NCBI RefSeq assembly: GCF_019399895.1
Contig: NC_091874.1
Location: 5,396,501-5,460,500 of the forward strand
DNA: 64,000 bases
Direction: 5' to 3'
DNA from: Cardiocondyla obscurior
Lineage: Eukaryota; Arthropoda; Insecta; Hymenoptera; Formicidae
Made by a program: the position numbers and the translations under genes. This document shows, piece after piece, positions 1 through 12,351 of this stretch. The stretch's first letter is position 1; the number at the start of each line of letters is the position of its first letter. Under the pieces are notes generated by a model. The model was given only the letters and a program-made list of their open reading frames with translations, was not told where the DNA came from and did not search any database.

Positions 1-298
1 AGATCATTGCCTCTCTTCCGGCGATTTATTATTAATTTCGAACTTCTGTTCTACTTCTTAGGCTTTTATTAAAATAATGTACCCTGTCAAATGACAAGCA
101 AAGATATTTTGCTCTCTTCATCAACTGAGTAACTTCTCGACTTATAATTATTTCGAAACAATTAACAGATCGCTGTCTTTCTTTGACAATTTATTATTTA
201 TTTCCAACTTCTGTTTCATGTCTAGGCTCTTATTAAAATAATGTACGTCAAATGGCAAGTAAAGATATTCTACTCTTTTCATTAACTGAGTAATTTCA
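1..298. repeat. Diverged tandem duplication, about 166-bp period
   Basis: Two copies of a roughly 130-bp segment begin at position 1 and at position 167. They share blocks such as agatc at the start, the run aggct.ttattaaaataatgta in the middle, and actgagtaa near the end, with scattered substitutions and small indels. The second copy continues into sequence that also resembles the 5' flank of the odorant receptor gene at 1007-2670. The likely setting is the promoter-proximal flank of another odorant receptor lying just left of the window. No coding frame is conserved between the copies. Confidence 0.7.
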
Positions 299-660
299 CG
301 TTCTATAATTAGTAAACGGGACCTCAGCATTATCGACATCAAAGCGTGCTACTGAATAAGTAACTATTTAGTGAAGTCACATTTCGTTCTCTGTTAGAAA
401 TAAATGTCGCGATGTCGCTCAAGAAAAGATATTAAATATACAGAACTGCAATCTTCATTATATCTGTCGCGTGCACCAATGCATGCACTTTTGTATACCT
501 GTACGATCTGTCGTTTTCTTAATCAATTCTATTTTACACGGCGATAATTATCTTATAGTACTCTTTTAATTGCGCGTACGCTTGTTCTACAGGCTTGCGA
601 GTTACAGAAGATAACAGTAAGTAAAGTTCTTTCGAGGGTACTTCATCGGTGGAATACGAC
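181..660 (-). repeat. Duplicated OR 5' flank, copy 1 (about 181-660)
   Basis: This stretch aligns by eye, in the same orientation, with about 2855-3350, the region upstream of the odorant receptor at 1007-2670. Shared blocks include tttcattaac, acgttct.taattag, aatgtcgcga.gtc, aagaaaagata and gcgataattatcttatag. Anchors lie about 2.68 kb apart. Because the second copy sits immediately 5' of an intact receptor, this copy probably sits 5' of another receptor whose start codon lies at or beyond the left edge. The stretch from 661 to 1006 is AT-rich and holds only the probable 3' end of the next gene. Confidence 0.7.
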
Positions 661-1006
661 AGAACAATTATTCAAAATCAACAATTAGTTTAAGAGTCGA
701 ATCACTATTAAATGTGTGTGGTATGTATTTATAATAATAACATTTTGTACAATTGACCGCAGTTTTTGCATTGTAGAATTAATTACACAACAGCCATTTG
801 GATTGTAAATAAGTTCAAATTTTTTGTCACATGTACTTGTTATTTTATTTTAGAATTTCAAGTGCTATTAGTATTACTTTGGACATATTACTTGTAAATT
901 ATATTACTTTTATTCGTCTATAAAACGTCTATATAAAATTATTTATTTTTACTTTTATATCAAAAATGACATTTGTAACTGTAATAGACAAAATGTCTCA
1001 TAATTT

Positions 1007-2670
1007 TTATTTCATTTTTAAAAATAAAAGAGCAATTGAGTATGATTGATTTAAAATCTAGAATAAAATAAATGTTAATTTTGAAATTCGACAAAATTAC
1101 TGCTTACAAGAAAATGGAAATTATATAAAATTGTACCGTCATGAATGAAGGCAAGGAGAGATTAAATTTATCAATTGCAGAAATCTTGCAGTCTAAATTG
1201 TTAGCCATAATTGTCAAAAGAAATATACGTTTTACGGATGGTTGAAGTAGATACCAGCTTTCGTGAAACGCCTGATCAGTTATTTCTATACTCTACATTT
1301 TTGTAATAATTAAAAAAATTTATTATATTAAAAATAAATAATAATAATACAGTTATTACGTAGAAAATTATTTTTAATTTACAACATGTAATAAATGAAT
1401 GGAGTTACCGCATCTAATAATTGCTGCACACTAGAGCATAAAATATAAAGTTGTACTGTCGCACCGGTCGCATATATAACAATCCACAGTGCATCGACGA
1501 AATTTGAAGATGGTATCTAATATTAGAAATTTTATAAATTCAATACATTCTTATTAAAATAAAAAATTATTTAAATATCTTTAATTATAAATTAATTTCT
1601 TATAAAGCAGAAATTAGTTAGCACTATTCAATTGCTACTTACGCCGATTATAAGAATACCAATAAAACCGAATCTAAAAATGCTGGTAATATAGGTTAAA
1701 GTAAAATTGAAAGATAATATCCTTTTTAGCAATGACGTTGTGCTGCAAGAAAATATATAATTTAAAACATCATGTAAGAATGTACTAAAAATTATACGTA
1801 TATTAATTAATATATTTTTTTACGACATTTTATGCATGAAGATCGTTAGAGAATATTATACTGATTGTGAAATGCTTACTATATCACATTTTTGTGATGT
1901 CGGCACAATGTTTTTATTTCCTTTTCTTTCCTTTGTCTTACTTCTTGAGAATATTTCTTTCCAAATTCGTTACTTTCACTTTCTTCTTGACATATTGCCG
2001 CGTATTTCAGTGCGATATATCTATATTGCGCGGTTACCATCAGTACTAAGTGTACCACATAAAAATCCACACCGATTTTCTTTAAAACCATATATAATGA
2101 ACTGATATATATAAACACACTTCCAAAGAAAAAGGTTGTACGTGAGAATGGCTGCTTAGTAAATGCAACAGGTATTCCGTAATCCTCGTAACGAAACTGA
2201 TCTTTTTCGAATAACAATAAAAATGCTAAACTGCCCCACAATGATGTAGCTGCTAGGTTGGTGGACCAGTAAAAATTTAACGGGGTCTTTACCGGGTTCA
2301 GGATCGATGGCATGATATTCTTCATAATCCCATCGGTAATATGCAACATTTCATTTACATTTTGAATTAACTGATACAACATGTCTTTGTGCGTATGGAT
2401 TCGTAAACTTATATAATAGCATTGTATTAAAAACATTATGGCGTCAAATATTTCTCCAAAACCGGACATCTCGTCTTCGAAAAGCTTCTCTATTGGCAAG
2501 TAAATGTATCCGGGTATCATCACAATTATTAAAATAATTTGGGTTAACCATGAGAATGCACTATGTATCTTCCAGAAAAACGAGAAAGATTTGCCGTTTG
2601 TCATAGGAAACAGATTACCCGAGAACAAGTTAAACCGAGCATTCAGGTGGTTCAGGTTTTCAAAGTCCAT
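1007..2670 (-). CDS. Odorant receptor (7tm_6 family), OR 1 of the array
   Basis: This is an insect odorant receptor, a seven-transmembrane ligand-gated channel subunit that works with Orco in the dendrite membrane of olfactory neurons. Coding exons on the minus strand are 2670-1880, 1742-1643, 1516-1409, 1292-1137 and 1057-1007, giving 401 residues, the usual length for the family. All introns have GT..AG ends (donors GTAAGC, GTAAGT, GTAACT, GTACAA). The start MDFENLN matches the starts of the neighbouring paralogs. Recognisable family features are an LVLMVTAQYRY segment in exon 1 and a last helix made from NLSLPSFMT at the end of exon 4 joined to ILNQSYS in exon 5. A tttatt at 942-947 (AATAAA on the gene strand) lies about 60 bases past the stop. 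The exons show no frameshift or internal stop. The ligand cannot be predicted. Confidence 0.93.
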
Positions 2671-3681
2671 ACTCTACCAATCGTCAGTAACGAAAGTATA
2701 CTCGACCCTCTTCGTATTTTCTATTCATTCCACATTGCGTTTCGTTCGCAGTGGTATATACCATTTCATTAAGTGCCGCCCTTCTTCCCGTCGAGAAAAT
2801 AGCACGCGGTGTTCCCTTGCGGAATTCAGAAACAATTCGTAAAACATATCTGCCTTTGTTGATTTATTCATTTGATTTTCCATTCGATTCGACTTAGGCT
2901 CGTATTTAAATTGTACGTACCGCTATTCAAATAATTGCGCACTGTGCTTTTCATTAACAAATTAATTTTACGTTCTGTAATTAGTGTACCACGGAACTTC
3001 GATACTTCAACCGACATCAAAACGTTCTTCTGAATAAATAACAATATGGAGAAGTTATCTTTCATCTTCTGTTTAAAATACAATGTCGCGACGTCTATTA
3101 AGAAAAGATATGGAGTGCATGAAACTACGATCTTGATTATATCTGCGTGTCGCACGCACATATACTTATATGTAAATGCTTTCAGTCGCTTTCTGGTACC
3201 ACCCGTGTTCTACAGCGATAATTATCTTATAGAAGTCTTTTAAATGCGCCCACTGTATCTTAGACTTCCAAGTTGTTAAGATATCGCAGTGTCTAATATT
3301 CTTCAACGCGAGTTTCGTCGGTGAGAAACGAAGAAGCAATTTCTGTACATAAGATATATTTTATTCAAGTCTATTTTAAACATTTAAGTACGTCGTATTA
3401 ATATCGGTATACAATGGAATTTCTGACCAGTTCATTCAGGTAAAGTAAACATTGGCTTTATCTAATTAATTACTGTGAAAATTGTAAAATGATACAGAAC
3501 ATTTCGATCCAGTTTAATTAGCTCTATCTCAGCGCGATCGTTTTGATAATAATTAACAAGTGCTCTGTATATAACATAGATAACTAAGTTTTTATTTAAT
3601 TAATAATTTTTATGCTGCTGTTTTCTTTTTCTTTTTTTTTTTTTTTTTTAAACAAATGAGAAACATGAGCGTTTCTCGTTT
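2671..3681. other. Intergenic spacer between OR 1 and OR 2, with flank copy 2
   Basis: The spacer holds the 5' flank of OR 1. About 2855-3350 is the second copy of the duplicated flank described at 181-660. The right part (about 3350-3680) is AT-rich 3' flank of the next receptor. It contains a long T run near 3630-3650 and a tttatt at 3591-3596, which reads AATAAA on the minus strand and is a plausible polyadenylation signal for OR 2. No exon was seen. Confidence 0.7.
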
Positions 3682-5377
3682 TTACTTTAATTTTAAAAAC
3701 AGAAGAGCAAACGAGTAGGCTTGATTTAAAATCTGTGAGACAGAATAGAAAAATTAAAGAAAGATCAATAACGGAATTTAATTATAATTACAACGTATGT
3801 AGGTTTTAAAATATAAAAAAAAAATTTATAGTGTTACATGATATTATTATACGTAATCAACGTTAATAATTTAATTAAATCTTACTGTCATGAATGAAGG
3901 CAGAGACAAGTTGAACCTTTCCGAAACTGAGAGCTTACATTCCAAATTATGACTTGTTATCATCATCCTGAGCATATGTTTTAACGGTGACCCGAACTGA
4001 TACCATTTCTCGTGGAATACTTTATCTGTAATCTCCACACTCTAAATTTTATGCAAAATAAAATATGTAATAATTAAATTTGCAATACATACTGCAAGTA
4101 AAAAAAAAATTGGCAATATATTTCAGTAAACCTTACCGCGTCTAGTAACTGATTAACACACGAGCATAAAATATAAAGCTCTACTAAGCAGCCGGATATA
4201 TACATGAGAATCATAATTCCTTCGATAAAAGACATTGACAATATCTAGATTTGATATTATTTTATCTTAAAAAATTTTTTTTAATTGTCTACAAAGTATT
4301 TTTAATATTATTAATTGGTATTATTAAATATTACTCACTGCACTTATCAGCATAACGTTGAGAAAGCAAAAGATAAAAACATATGTTAAATATATCATAC
4401 TCATGTTTAAAGATAATAATTTTTTTAACATTAACGTAATTCTGAAAGAAAAAAACTCTAATTACGATGCGATATTAATTAAACAAGAAATGGCAATTGT
4501 GTTAATAAAGACAAATTTATCTTAAATGGCAAGTAATAATAATTGAATTAAAAAAAATTAATAAAATAATTGTAAAATAAGCTAACATAATTACTGACTG
4601 AACCACAGTGTTGTGATGCTGGCATAATGCTTTCATTTTTAGAATTGCCAATGAGTCTATCGCAGAGCGCTCTTTTTCCGATTCATTATTCCGATCTAGC
4701 GAGATATTTTCCTGAAATATTGTTGAGAGCTTCACCGCGATGTAACGATATTGCGCTGTAACCAGTAACACGAAATTAATCATGTAAACGTCCAAGGCAA
4801 CCTTCTTTATGAACATATACACGCTGGCAATAGACACGACACAATTTCCTAGCAGAAAGATATGCATCGAGAACGGTTGCCTCGAAAGAATTATTGGTAT
4901 CCTATAATCCTCGTAAAGAAAACAATTTTTCTTAAAAATTATCATAAAGGACATGCAGCACCACGTCATTAAAGAACCTGTCCCAGCCAGCCAATAAAAC
5001 TTGAGCGGAAGCTGCACCGGCTTTAACGTCGATTTTACAATCATTTTCATTGTTTCGTCTTCAGTTTGCATAACGTCGTTTAGCTTTCGAATCAACTGGA
5101 TCACAATATCTCTGTTCGCATGCATTTGTCTTAACAAGAAAAATACCTCTATGGTGACCACTATGCTAACCGTTGCGTCCTGCAAAGTCTTTTCTCTCGG
5201 CACGGACAAAACTCCGGGGATTACCGCGCTAGTTTGAATCATTTCAATCAGCCATATAACAGCGCTATATATTCTCCATGATACAGGAAATAGAGAATCG
5301 TCGCCGGTCACTGGTAGCAAATTGCCTGACAGCTTGTTTAATTGAACGTTCAAGGGATTCACGGTTTGAAAGTTCAT
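3682..5377 (-). CDS. Odorant receptor (7tm_6 family), OR 2 of the array
   Basis: Coding exons on the minus strand are 5377-4599, 4441-4339, 4244-4137, 4041-3886 and 3732-3682, giving 398 residues. The exon structure and phases match OR 1: exon 1 ends in phase 2 and the other introns are phase 0. The start MNFQTVNPLN aligns with the other receptors; an in-frame Met nine codons upstream (5404) is less likely. Conserved pieces are VTAQYRYIAVKL in exon 1, LKKLLSLNMS in exon 2, SLPSFMT in exon 4 and the C-terminal LNQAYSFALLFLK. Two oddities are visible. The phase-2 donor of exon 1 reads GTCAGT, and a better-looking GTAATT four bases further would break the frame. Exon 2 is one codon longer than in its paralogs. 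No internal stop was seen, so the gene looks functional. This is the most divergent receptor of the four by eye. Confidence 0.92.
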
Positions 5378-6805
5378 ATTCCGAAGTACACCCTCCCGCA
5401 ACAAATGGAAAATAGCGTATAAAATATAGCTCGCAAGGAACCGTTTTTAATATTTCCTCGTTCTCTCTGTTCCAACAAATATCGAATAAGTTTTTCATTT
5501 TCTTTTCTTTTTTTTTTTATAATTTTATTAATTACATCTGCTATTATAGTACCGATCTTTTTTAATTTTTATTTAAGTAGCTAATTTTATACGTAGATTA
5601 GATGCATCAAGATGCATTATTGTATTTACCTTTATTCGATATTTTCATTATCCCGCACTTTCTATTTCTCTCTTCGGAAACATGCACGGGACTTCCTATC
5701 GCTATTTGCATGTTCGCAACTAATCGTCATCTTTAGCTACCTTATTCCTCTCGAATTTCTATTTCTTTGTAGTTCGTATTATAATATGCATTGTCATTAG
5801 GGGACATTTCAATAAAAGGGAGCTTTCAATATGTCGAATTAACTGTCATCAATAGAAATCTTTAAAGACCCTTATAATAAAATAAGTGTTTTTAATCATC
5901 TCGACGATATACGACAAATTTCATACATATCACGATATTTTCCTTCTGTTCGTGCAGAGCACAGACTTCAAATTACTTTGTAATTATCTTGGGGCTGCAG
6001 AGCCGCGATTATCTTATGGTGTGCTCCGGGAGGCATTTCGTTGTGAAGACGTCGTAAAGAAAAAAGCTAAAGGAACTTAATATCTGACATAGCAGAAATT
6101 CGTCTAAACAACCGAAGATTGATCTACAGTACGCTACAGAAATTAAACGTGCCAAGACGTGCCTTATAGTCTTCCTGCCTTCGCAGATGGACGCGCGTTC
6201 TCACGTTCCCTTTCGTGCTTTATCTCAAGACAGGTCAGTTGATGAGGCAGCACCGAAATTCCTAAAACGTTGCTTCGTATAGCGACGTTCTCGAAATAAA
6301 TGTAACATATATATACTGTCAACATCTTATAGTAGATAATGTGACATTTCTGTCACGATTATTAATTATTGATTATTGAATATTAATTACTGACGTATGT
6401 ATGTACGTCTTATCGTAAAGTCATTGCGTAGTTATGGACACACATACCAGATTAATTACTACCGCGACAATATAATTGATAATATAGTTGACCACAAACC
6501 TGCATAAATGATAATGTATTAATTTTGCAGTATTTTTTTATAAATATAGATACCAATTAAATAAATATCGTAAAAAAAAATTTTCGAATTAAAGAAAATT
6601 TTTATTTACCTACGAATATATAATTATTAATTTTGTACATGCATGTTAATGTTATTTAAGCGTTACGAGTATTACAAATATATAACGAATAAATTATTTA
6701 CACTTAGTTATTAATTTTTTATTTAGGAAAAAAACTAAAAAAAAAGTAACAGAAGAGAGAATTACATTTCCGATCAAAATTACAACGTGCATAAATTGTT
6801 GCTTT
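5378..6805. other. Intergenic spacer between OR 2 and OR 3
   Basis: AT-rich spacer of about 1.4 kb holding the 5' flank of OR 2 and the 3' flank of OR 3. A tttatt at 6718-6723 could be the polyadenylation signal of OR 3 (AATAAA on the minus strand). Open frames here are short and have no recognisable family. No receptor exon or pseudo-exon was found, although the spacer is longer than the others in the array. Confidence 0.6.
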
Positions 6806-8457
6806 TTAGCTTGCTTTTAAAAATAGGAGACCAATGGAGTACGATTGATTCATGATCTAAATACCAAAAAATATGATAAAATTATTAAAAATCCTATCTA
6901 TTTTAAGACAAGAACAAGAAATAGACAGGCATAATAAATCGTACCGTCATAAATGAAGGTAAAGATAAGTTAAACTTTCCTATTGCTGCAATTTTGCATT
7001 CCAAGTTATTAGACATTATCAGTAACATAAATGTACGTTTCATTGATGGTTCTAAATGATACCAGTCTTCATCAAAAGCTTGATCTGTTATTTTGGTACT
7101 CTGTAATTACCATAAAAATATTTAACTTAATACTTGCAAACTTATAAAGTACGTGTAATTTACTAAAACAGAATATATTCACACAAATATAAAATAATAA
7201 ATCTTACTGCATCTGATAATGTCTGCACAGAAGAGCATAACACAAAGAATTGCATTACTGAACCCATTGCATATGAGATGATAGAAATTGCTTCTGAAAA
7301 ACTTAACGATGGTACCTAAAAGTACGTAAAATTTCTTTAAAAAAAGTTTAAAATACCAATGTGTCTTTAAAATCAAGATTACATTTATATATATTTTTTT
7401 TAATATGTACCAACGTTAATTATTACTACTTACTGTGCTTAGTAACATACCTACAAAACAGAACCGAAACACATTATTGACATAGAGTAAGCTAAAGTTT
7501 ACTGACAAAAGTTTCTTTAATATAAATGACATGCTGAAAAAAAAAACAGACGTGTAAAAAATATTTTAAAAAGACTACACAGCCAATAAAAGCTTTAATT
7601 ATTTAAATATTAAAATTAAAGAAGTTTATACGATTTTTTTATTCAATATCTACTTTAAAGATCATATTCGTAATAACTTACTTTAAAAGAGTACGCAGGT
7701 GATGACATATCTTTCTTAGTTCTTTCTTTACCCGCAGATTTTCTTTTCTAAAATGTTCCTTTTGTGATTCCTCGTCGTAATTTTGCAAACTATTGCAGAG
7801 CATAGTAAGCTTTACCGCCGCGTATCGATATTGCGCGGTTAGCATCAGCACTAAATGCATCATGTACACATCCACGCCGAATTTTTTAAGAAAAAGATAA
7901 ACGCTGCCGACAGTCATTATAATGGTCGAGGAAACGAAGACGCGACTAGAGAACGGTTCGGCACTGAAGGCGGCTGGTAAGTTATAATCTGTGTAATAAA
8001 AATCGGACTGGTTTAAAGCCAGCATCACCGGCTGGCCCGTCCATACCGTAATGGATAACACGCTTGTCGCTCCATATATCACAAACGGCGTTATTATGGG
8101 GTGTAAGGCCGTTTTCGTAATATCTTTCATAACGTCATCCGCGCTCTGCAAGATTTCGTTCATTATTTGAATTATCTCCCGCATAAGCTTTTTACGCGAG
8201 TACAGATTCGTAAGCATAAAAGCTGCCTCCACGCTAATGACAACGGCGACCGTGCCGTCTTTTATGCTCTTTTCTTTCGGCGTAACAACCATCCCGGCGT
8301 ACAGCGCGACGATGTAAACGACTTGCGACAACCATACAGCGGCACTGTGAACACGAGCAAATACTGAAAACTGCGAATTATCGGCCTTTATCGGCAACAA
8401 ATTTCCCGAGAGTACGTTTATTCGACTGTTTAAGAGATTCACGTTGTTAAAATCCAT
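6806..8457 (-). CDS. Odorant receptor (7tm_6 family), OR 3 of the array
   Basis: Coding exons on the minus strand are 8457-7682, 7533-7434, 7315-7208, 7100-6945 and 6856-6806, giving 396 residues. Donors are GTAAGT, GTAAGT, GTAAGA and GTACGA; acceptors all end in AG after pyrimidine-rich tracts. The start MDFNNVNLLNSR matches the paralogs. Signature pieces are HLVLMLTAQYRYAAVKL at the end of exon 1, LLSVNFSLLYVNN in exon 2, SLPSFMT at the end of exon 4, and IMNQSYSIGLLFLKAS before the stop. The gene is closest to OR 4: long stretches of exon 1 such as SRKKLMREI and VWTGQPV are the same or nearly so. Their 5' flanks are also related, pointing to a recent duplication. The frame is intact throughout. 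A role in odour detection is inferred from the family; the ligand is unknown. Confidence 0.94.
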
Positions 8458-9466
8458 TTTCTTCGTTCGATACGCGATAAGGTTGAACGTTTCGCAAGCG
8501 CGGCGTGTAAGAATTGAAACTTCAATTGCCTCCCTTTTCCAGTAACACCTGTCTCACGTGCCACTGTAGTTTCTTCCTTTATACGCGAAAACAGGTAGGA
8601 ACTTCCTGCTTCAAAGTTTTACCTTACTCGTACGAAGGAATATATTATTTATTCTCTTTACTTCTCCTTTTCCGTTTCTAACGCAATCGTGAGCAGTCAT
8701 ACAGGAAAGGATAACGTTTCTCCCCCTTTATTCTATTTCCGTCATCTCGGTTTGCTCTGTGATCATTGGGTAAATATCGGATATTAAATACCGTCATCGA
8801 ACTACGTTTTTAACGGAAATAATTATCTTGCAAACTTCTGCACCTCATTAAAATGGGGAAATGGGAAAGTTTACAAAGACGATTATGCACCCAGCGATAG
8901 TCCGCTAAATATAGCCCTATTCTTTCGAATCGATTTGTCACGAGCATTGATCATTTATTTCCTCGTATGAATTCCCACATTGTCGCTGTAATTATGATAT
9001 CTTATGCTTCCGTCATATGTTGCGGAACCACCGGAAATTAAAGACGTCAGAACTTAGTTCTATCTAATGAGTGCATGTAATAAGTACGTTTCTTTGTTGT
9101 TGAAAAATTAAGTATGAATTAATACATAAAGACATATATTTCTTCGATACAATCACATACTTGAGTAATATGCGTGTGCTAATATTTTCTGTGGTGAAGT
9201 AAGTGTTATAGTAATAATATTAAATTTAATTACAATTAATTTACTTTTAATTTAGTAGTTTAATTTTTTTCTTATTTGGAAAATGATAGAAAAACGGTTG
9301 ATAAAAAAGTAAATTATTACGTTATTGAGTAATATTGTTTCGGTTTTCTATTTATTTGTGCAATAAATTTATGTTTCTTTATAACATCGTAATTATTCTC
9401 TAATCTCAAATAATCATCTTGTATTTTATATCTGCCAAATTTAAATGTGCGTGAAACATTTTTCTT
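8458..9466. other. Intergenic spacer between OR 3 and OR 4, with duplicated flank
   Basis: The left half is the 5' flank of OR 3. Its segment at about 8690-8810 resembles about 11490-11600 upstream of OR 4, sharing the block gtttgctctgtgatcatt and a following cggatattaa. The right half is AT-rich 3' flank of OR 4, with tttatt at 9351-9356 as a possible minus-strand polyadenylation signal. No exon was recognised. Confidence 0.65.
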
Positions 9467-11251
9467 TTATTTCGCTCTTAAAAGTAGAAGAGCAATTGAA
9501 TAAGATTGATTCATGATCTAAAACATCAGGAAATGTAATATGAGAGGTTGAAAATATTTAATGTTTTAAAACAAGTTTAAATAAAAATGTAAGTGTACAA
9601 CAAATGATACCGTCATAAATGAAGGTAGAGATAAATTAAATTTTCCGATTGCCGCAATTTTGCATTCCAGGTTATTACCCATTATCAGTAATATAAATAT
9701 ACGTTTCATTGGCTGGCTTAATTGATACCAGCTTTCATCGAATGCTTTATCTGTTATTTCGGTACTCTATAATTAGCATAAAAATATGAAACATAATAAA
9801 CTTGCAGATATAAATTACATGCTTTTTTTGTTCAATTTATTTAATTATCAATACGTGACTGATAAATTCGTAATTAAAGCAGAACAATAATTTGTATAAA
9901 GTAAAATAATAAATCTTACTGCGTCTGATAATGTTTGTACAGAGGAACACATTAAAAAAAATTGCATTACTGCACCCATTGAAAACGAGACGATGGAAAT
10001 TCCTTCTGCAAGACTAAGTGATGGTACCTAAGTACACGTAAATTGCTTAAAAAAATTTTTTAATAAAAACTATAATTTGGAGCAAGGGCCATATTATACT
10101 TTTCTAATTAAAAAACAGCTCTTGATTAATTTATACGAGTATATACATACAAGGTAAGTCATTTTAATAAGAAAAATTAAGCTAAAATATTATTTTTTTA
10201 AGAAATAATATTTTTTTTAGTTATGTACTAACGTCGTTTGTTACTCACAGTGCTCATTAAGACACCTACAAAACAGAATCGAAACACATTGTTGACGTAG
10301 AGCACACTAAAATTGACTGACAGAAGTTTTTTTAACAACAATGATATGCTGGAAAAAAAGCGCATAGTACATATAAAAAAAACTGTACCTAATAAAATAT
10401 TTGATTTCTTTTTTCTTTACCGTTAGTAATTTAATATCTGCTTTGATAACGATATTTTTATATGTGACACACCTTAAAACATTATGCTGGTGGCGACATA
10501 ATCTTTTTAATTCTTTTTCTATCAGTCGATCTTGCATGAAACGTTCTCTTTGAGACTTATCGTCATAGCTTTGTAAATCTCGGCACAGTATCGTCAGCTT
10601 GGACGCTGTATATCGATATTGCGCGGTTAACATCAATACCAAGTGCATCATGTACACGTCCATGCTGAATTTTCTAAGAAAGAGATAAACGCCGCCAGTT
10701 GTCATGATAATGGTCGAGGGAATTAGAACGCGGCTGGAGAACGGCTCGGTACTGAATGCGGCTGGTAAATTATAATCTATGTAATAGAAGACGGACTTTT
10801 TGAAAGCCAATACTACCGGCTGGCCCGTCCATATCATAACAGATATCACGCTGGTCACCGCATATATTATAAATGGCGTTATTATGGGTTTTATTGCCGC
10901 CTTTACGATATCATTCATAGGTTCATCCGCATTTTGCAAGATATCGTCCATCTTCCGAACTATTTCCCTCATTAATTTCTTGCGCGACAGAAGGCTCGTT
11001 AGCATAACGGTCGCCTCCATCCAAACGGCGACGGGCAAAGAACCGTCCTTTAGACCCTTTTCTTTCGGCGACAGCATTATCCCGGCGATCAGCGCGGACA
11101 TGTAAATTAATTCGTTTAACCATACAGCGGCACTGTAAATACGATGGATCACCGAAAACTGCGAATCTCCCGATACCGGCAACAAATTTCCCGAGAGTAC
11201 GTTCACGCGACTGTTTAAAAGATTCACGTTTCTAAAATTGATTATTTTCAT
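9467..11251 (-). CDS. Odorant receptor (7tm_6 family), OR 4 of the array
   Basis: Coding exons on the minus strand are 11251-10473, 10348-10249, 10027-9920, 9766-9611 and 9517-9467, giving 397 residues. Donors are GTGTGT, GTGAGT, GTAAGA and GTATCA. I chose the Met at 11251 (MKIINFRNVNLLNSR) because it aligns with the starts of the other receptors. The open frame continues upstream to a Met at 11356, but that 35-residue extension is basic, unlike any paralog, and probably 5' untranslated sequence. Family features are the same as in OR 3, including HLVLMLTAQYRY and the end MNQSYSIALLLLRAK. OR 3 and OR 4 are the closest pair in the array. The frame is intact and the gene is the right-hand end of the visible cluster. 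Confidence 0.93.
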
Positions 11252-12351
11252 CCTCGTGCATTCACGTACGATGGGATCGGAAATATATTTGCAGACCCGC
11301 CGCGTAGGGATCAGAAACCTCGACTGTTTCCTTGCACAGCGATATCTGTGTGCCACTACCGTTTCCTCCTCTACAAATGAAAATAAGTATCGCGTTTTGT
11401 CCCAAAATTATATATGTTTAATGCTTAATTTTATATGAGGGAATTTATTGTTCGTTCGATTCTTCTTGGTTATTACTGATACATTGCGAGCGATCGTATG
11501 GCAAAGAATAAAATTTTTCTTTCTATATTATTTTTCTGTCAGCCTCGTTTGCTCTGTGATCATTTTGCGAACAACGGATATTAAGTACTGCCAAATGTCT
11601 TTGACGAAGGTAATGATTTTGTGAGGTTCCGTATCATGTTAAAATGAGAGAATAAAGAAATTCATAAAGATCAGTCCGCTGTATATCGAACGATAGTCTA
11701 TTCGATATAGCCCTGTATTTTGATCTATTTACTAAGAGTATTAATAATTATTTAGTTTCTCGTATCAGTCCCTACAATTATCTTATACTCGGTAAAACAT
11801 CGCGGAACCACTGGACGTCGCAGGACTTGGCGCTGTCCATAGTAGTATTAGACCGAGCTCATCCCTTGCTAGATAATGAAGATCAAGTGGGAAAGGTAGA
11901 AAGCGAGTGTTAACTTTTTCGTCTTATTCACGCGCAGGCGATAAAGTCTGTGTCAGACTGAGATTAAGATTAAATTGAAATGTAAGTGAATAGATATAAA
12001 TTGATTTAAAAAGAAAAATTTCTTTTTAAGACATGGATTAGTATTTAATTATTTAATAATAAAAAGTTTGATTTTTGTAAGTATTAATATAATTTAGAGG
12101 CAAATTATATGAAAGAAATTATTTCATACTTGCAAAACTCTTATTATTTTCATAAATTATGTTGATAGTCTCACAGCTCTCAGTAATCCTTATGAAATTG
12201 CTTTTCAAATAATACAATTACAAGCGTGTGGCATTCATCATAATAAATGCACATTTCATTTTTTTAAACAAATAAATAATATCACATGGTTATCATATAA
12301 CGTTGCAGACGTTGCGATATCAAGTTCGATTTGGCCCTCAATTATTTCGTA
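11252..12351. other. Spacer between the OR array and the carbonic anhydrase gene
   Basis: The left part carries the OR 4 5' flank, related to the OR 3 flank. From about 11900 to 12350 the sequence is AT-rich and would hold the 3' untranslated region of the carbonic anhydrase gene, whose stop codon is at 12352. No further odorant receptor exon was found, so the array appears to end here. Confidence 0.6.

Noticed and set aside
2868..3161. 97-codon minus-strand frame that resembles the 64-codon frame at 148-342
   Set aside because: The similarity comes from the duplicated 5' flank of the receptor genes. The frames differ in length and contain no receptor signature, so they are not genes.
11252..11356. 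N-terminal extension of OR 4 from an upstream Met
   Set aside because: The 35 extra residues are basic and absent from the three paralogs, which start at the aligned downstream Met. An extended intracellular N-terminus is not expected in this subfamily.
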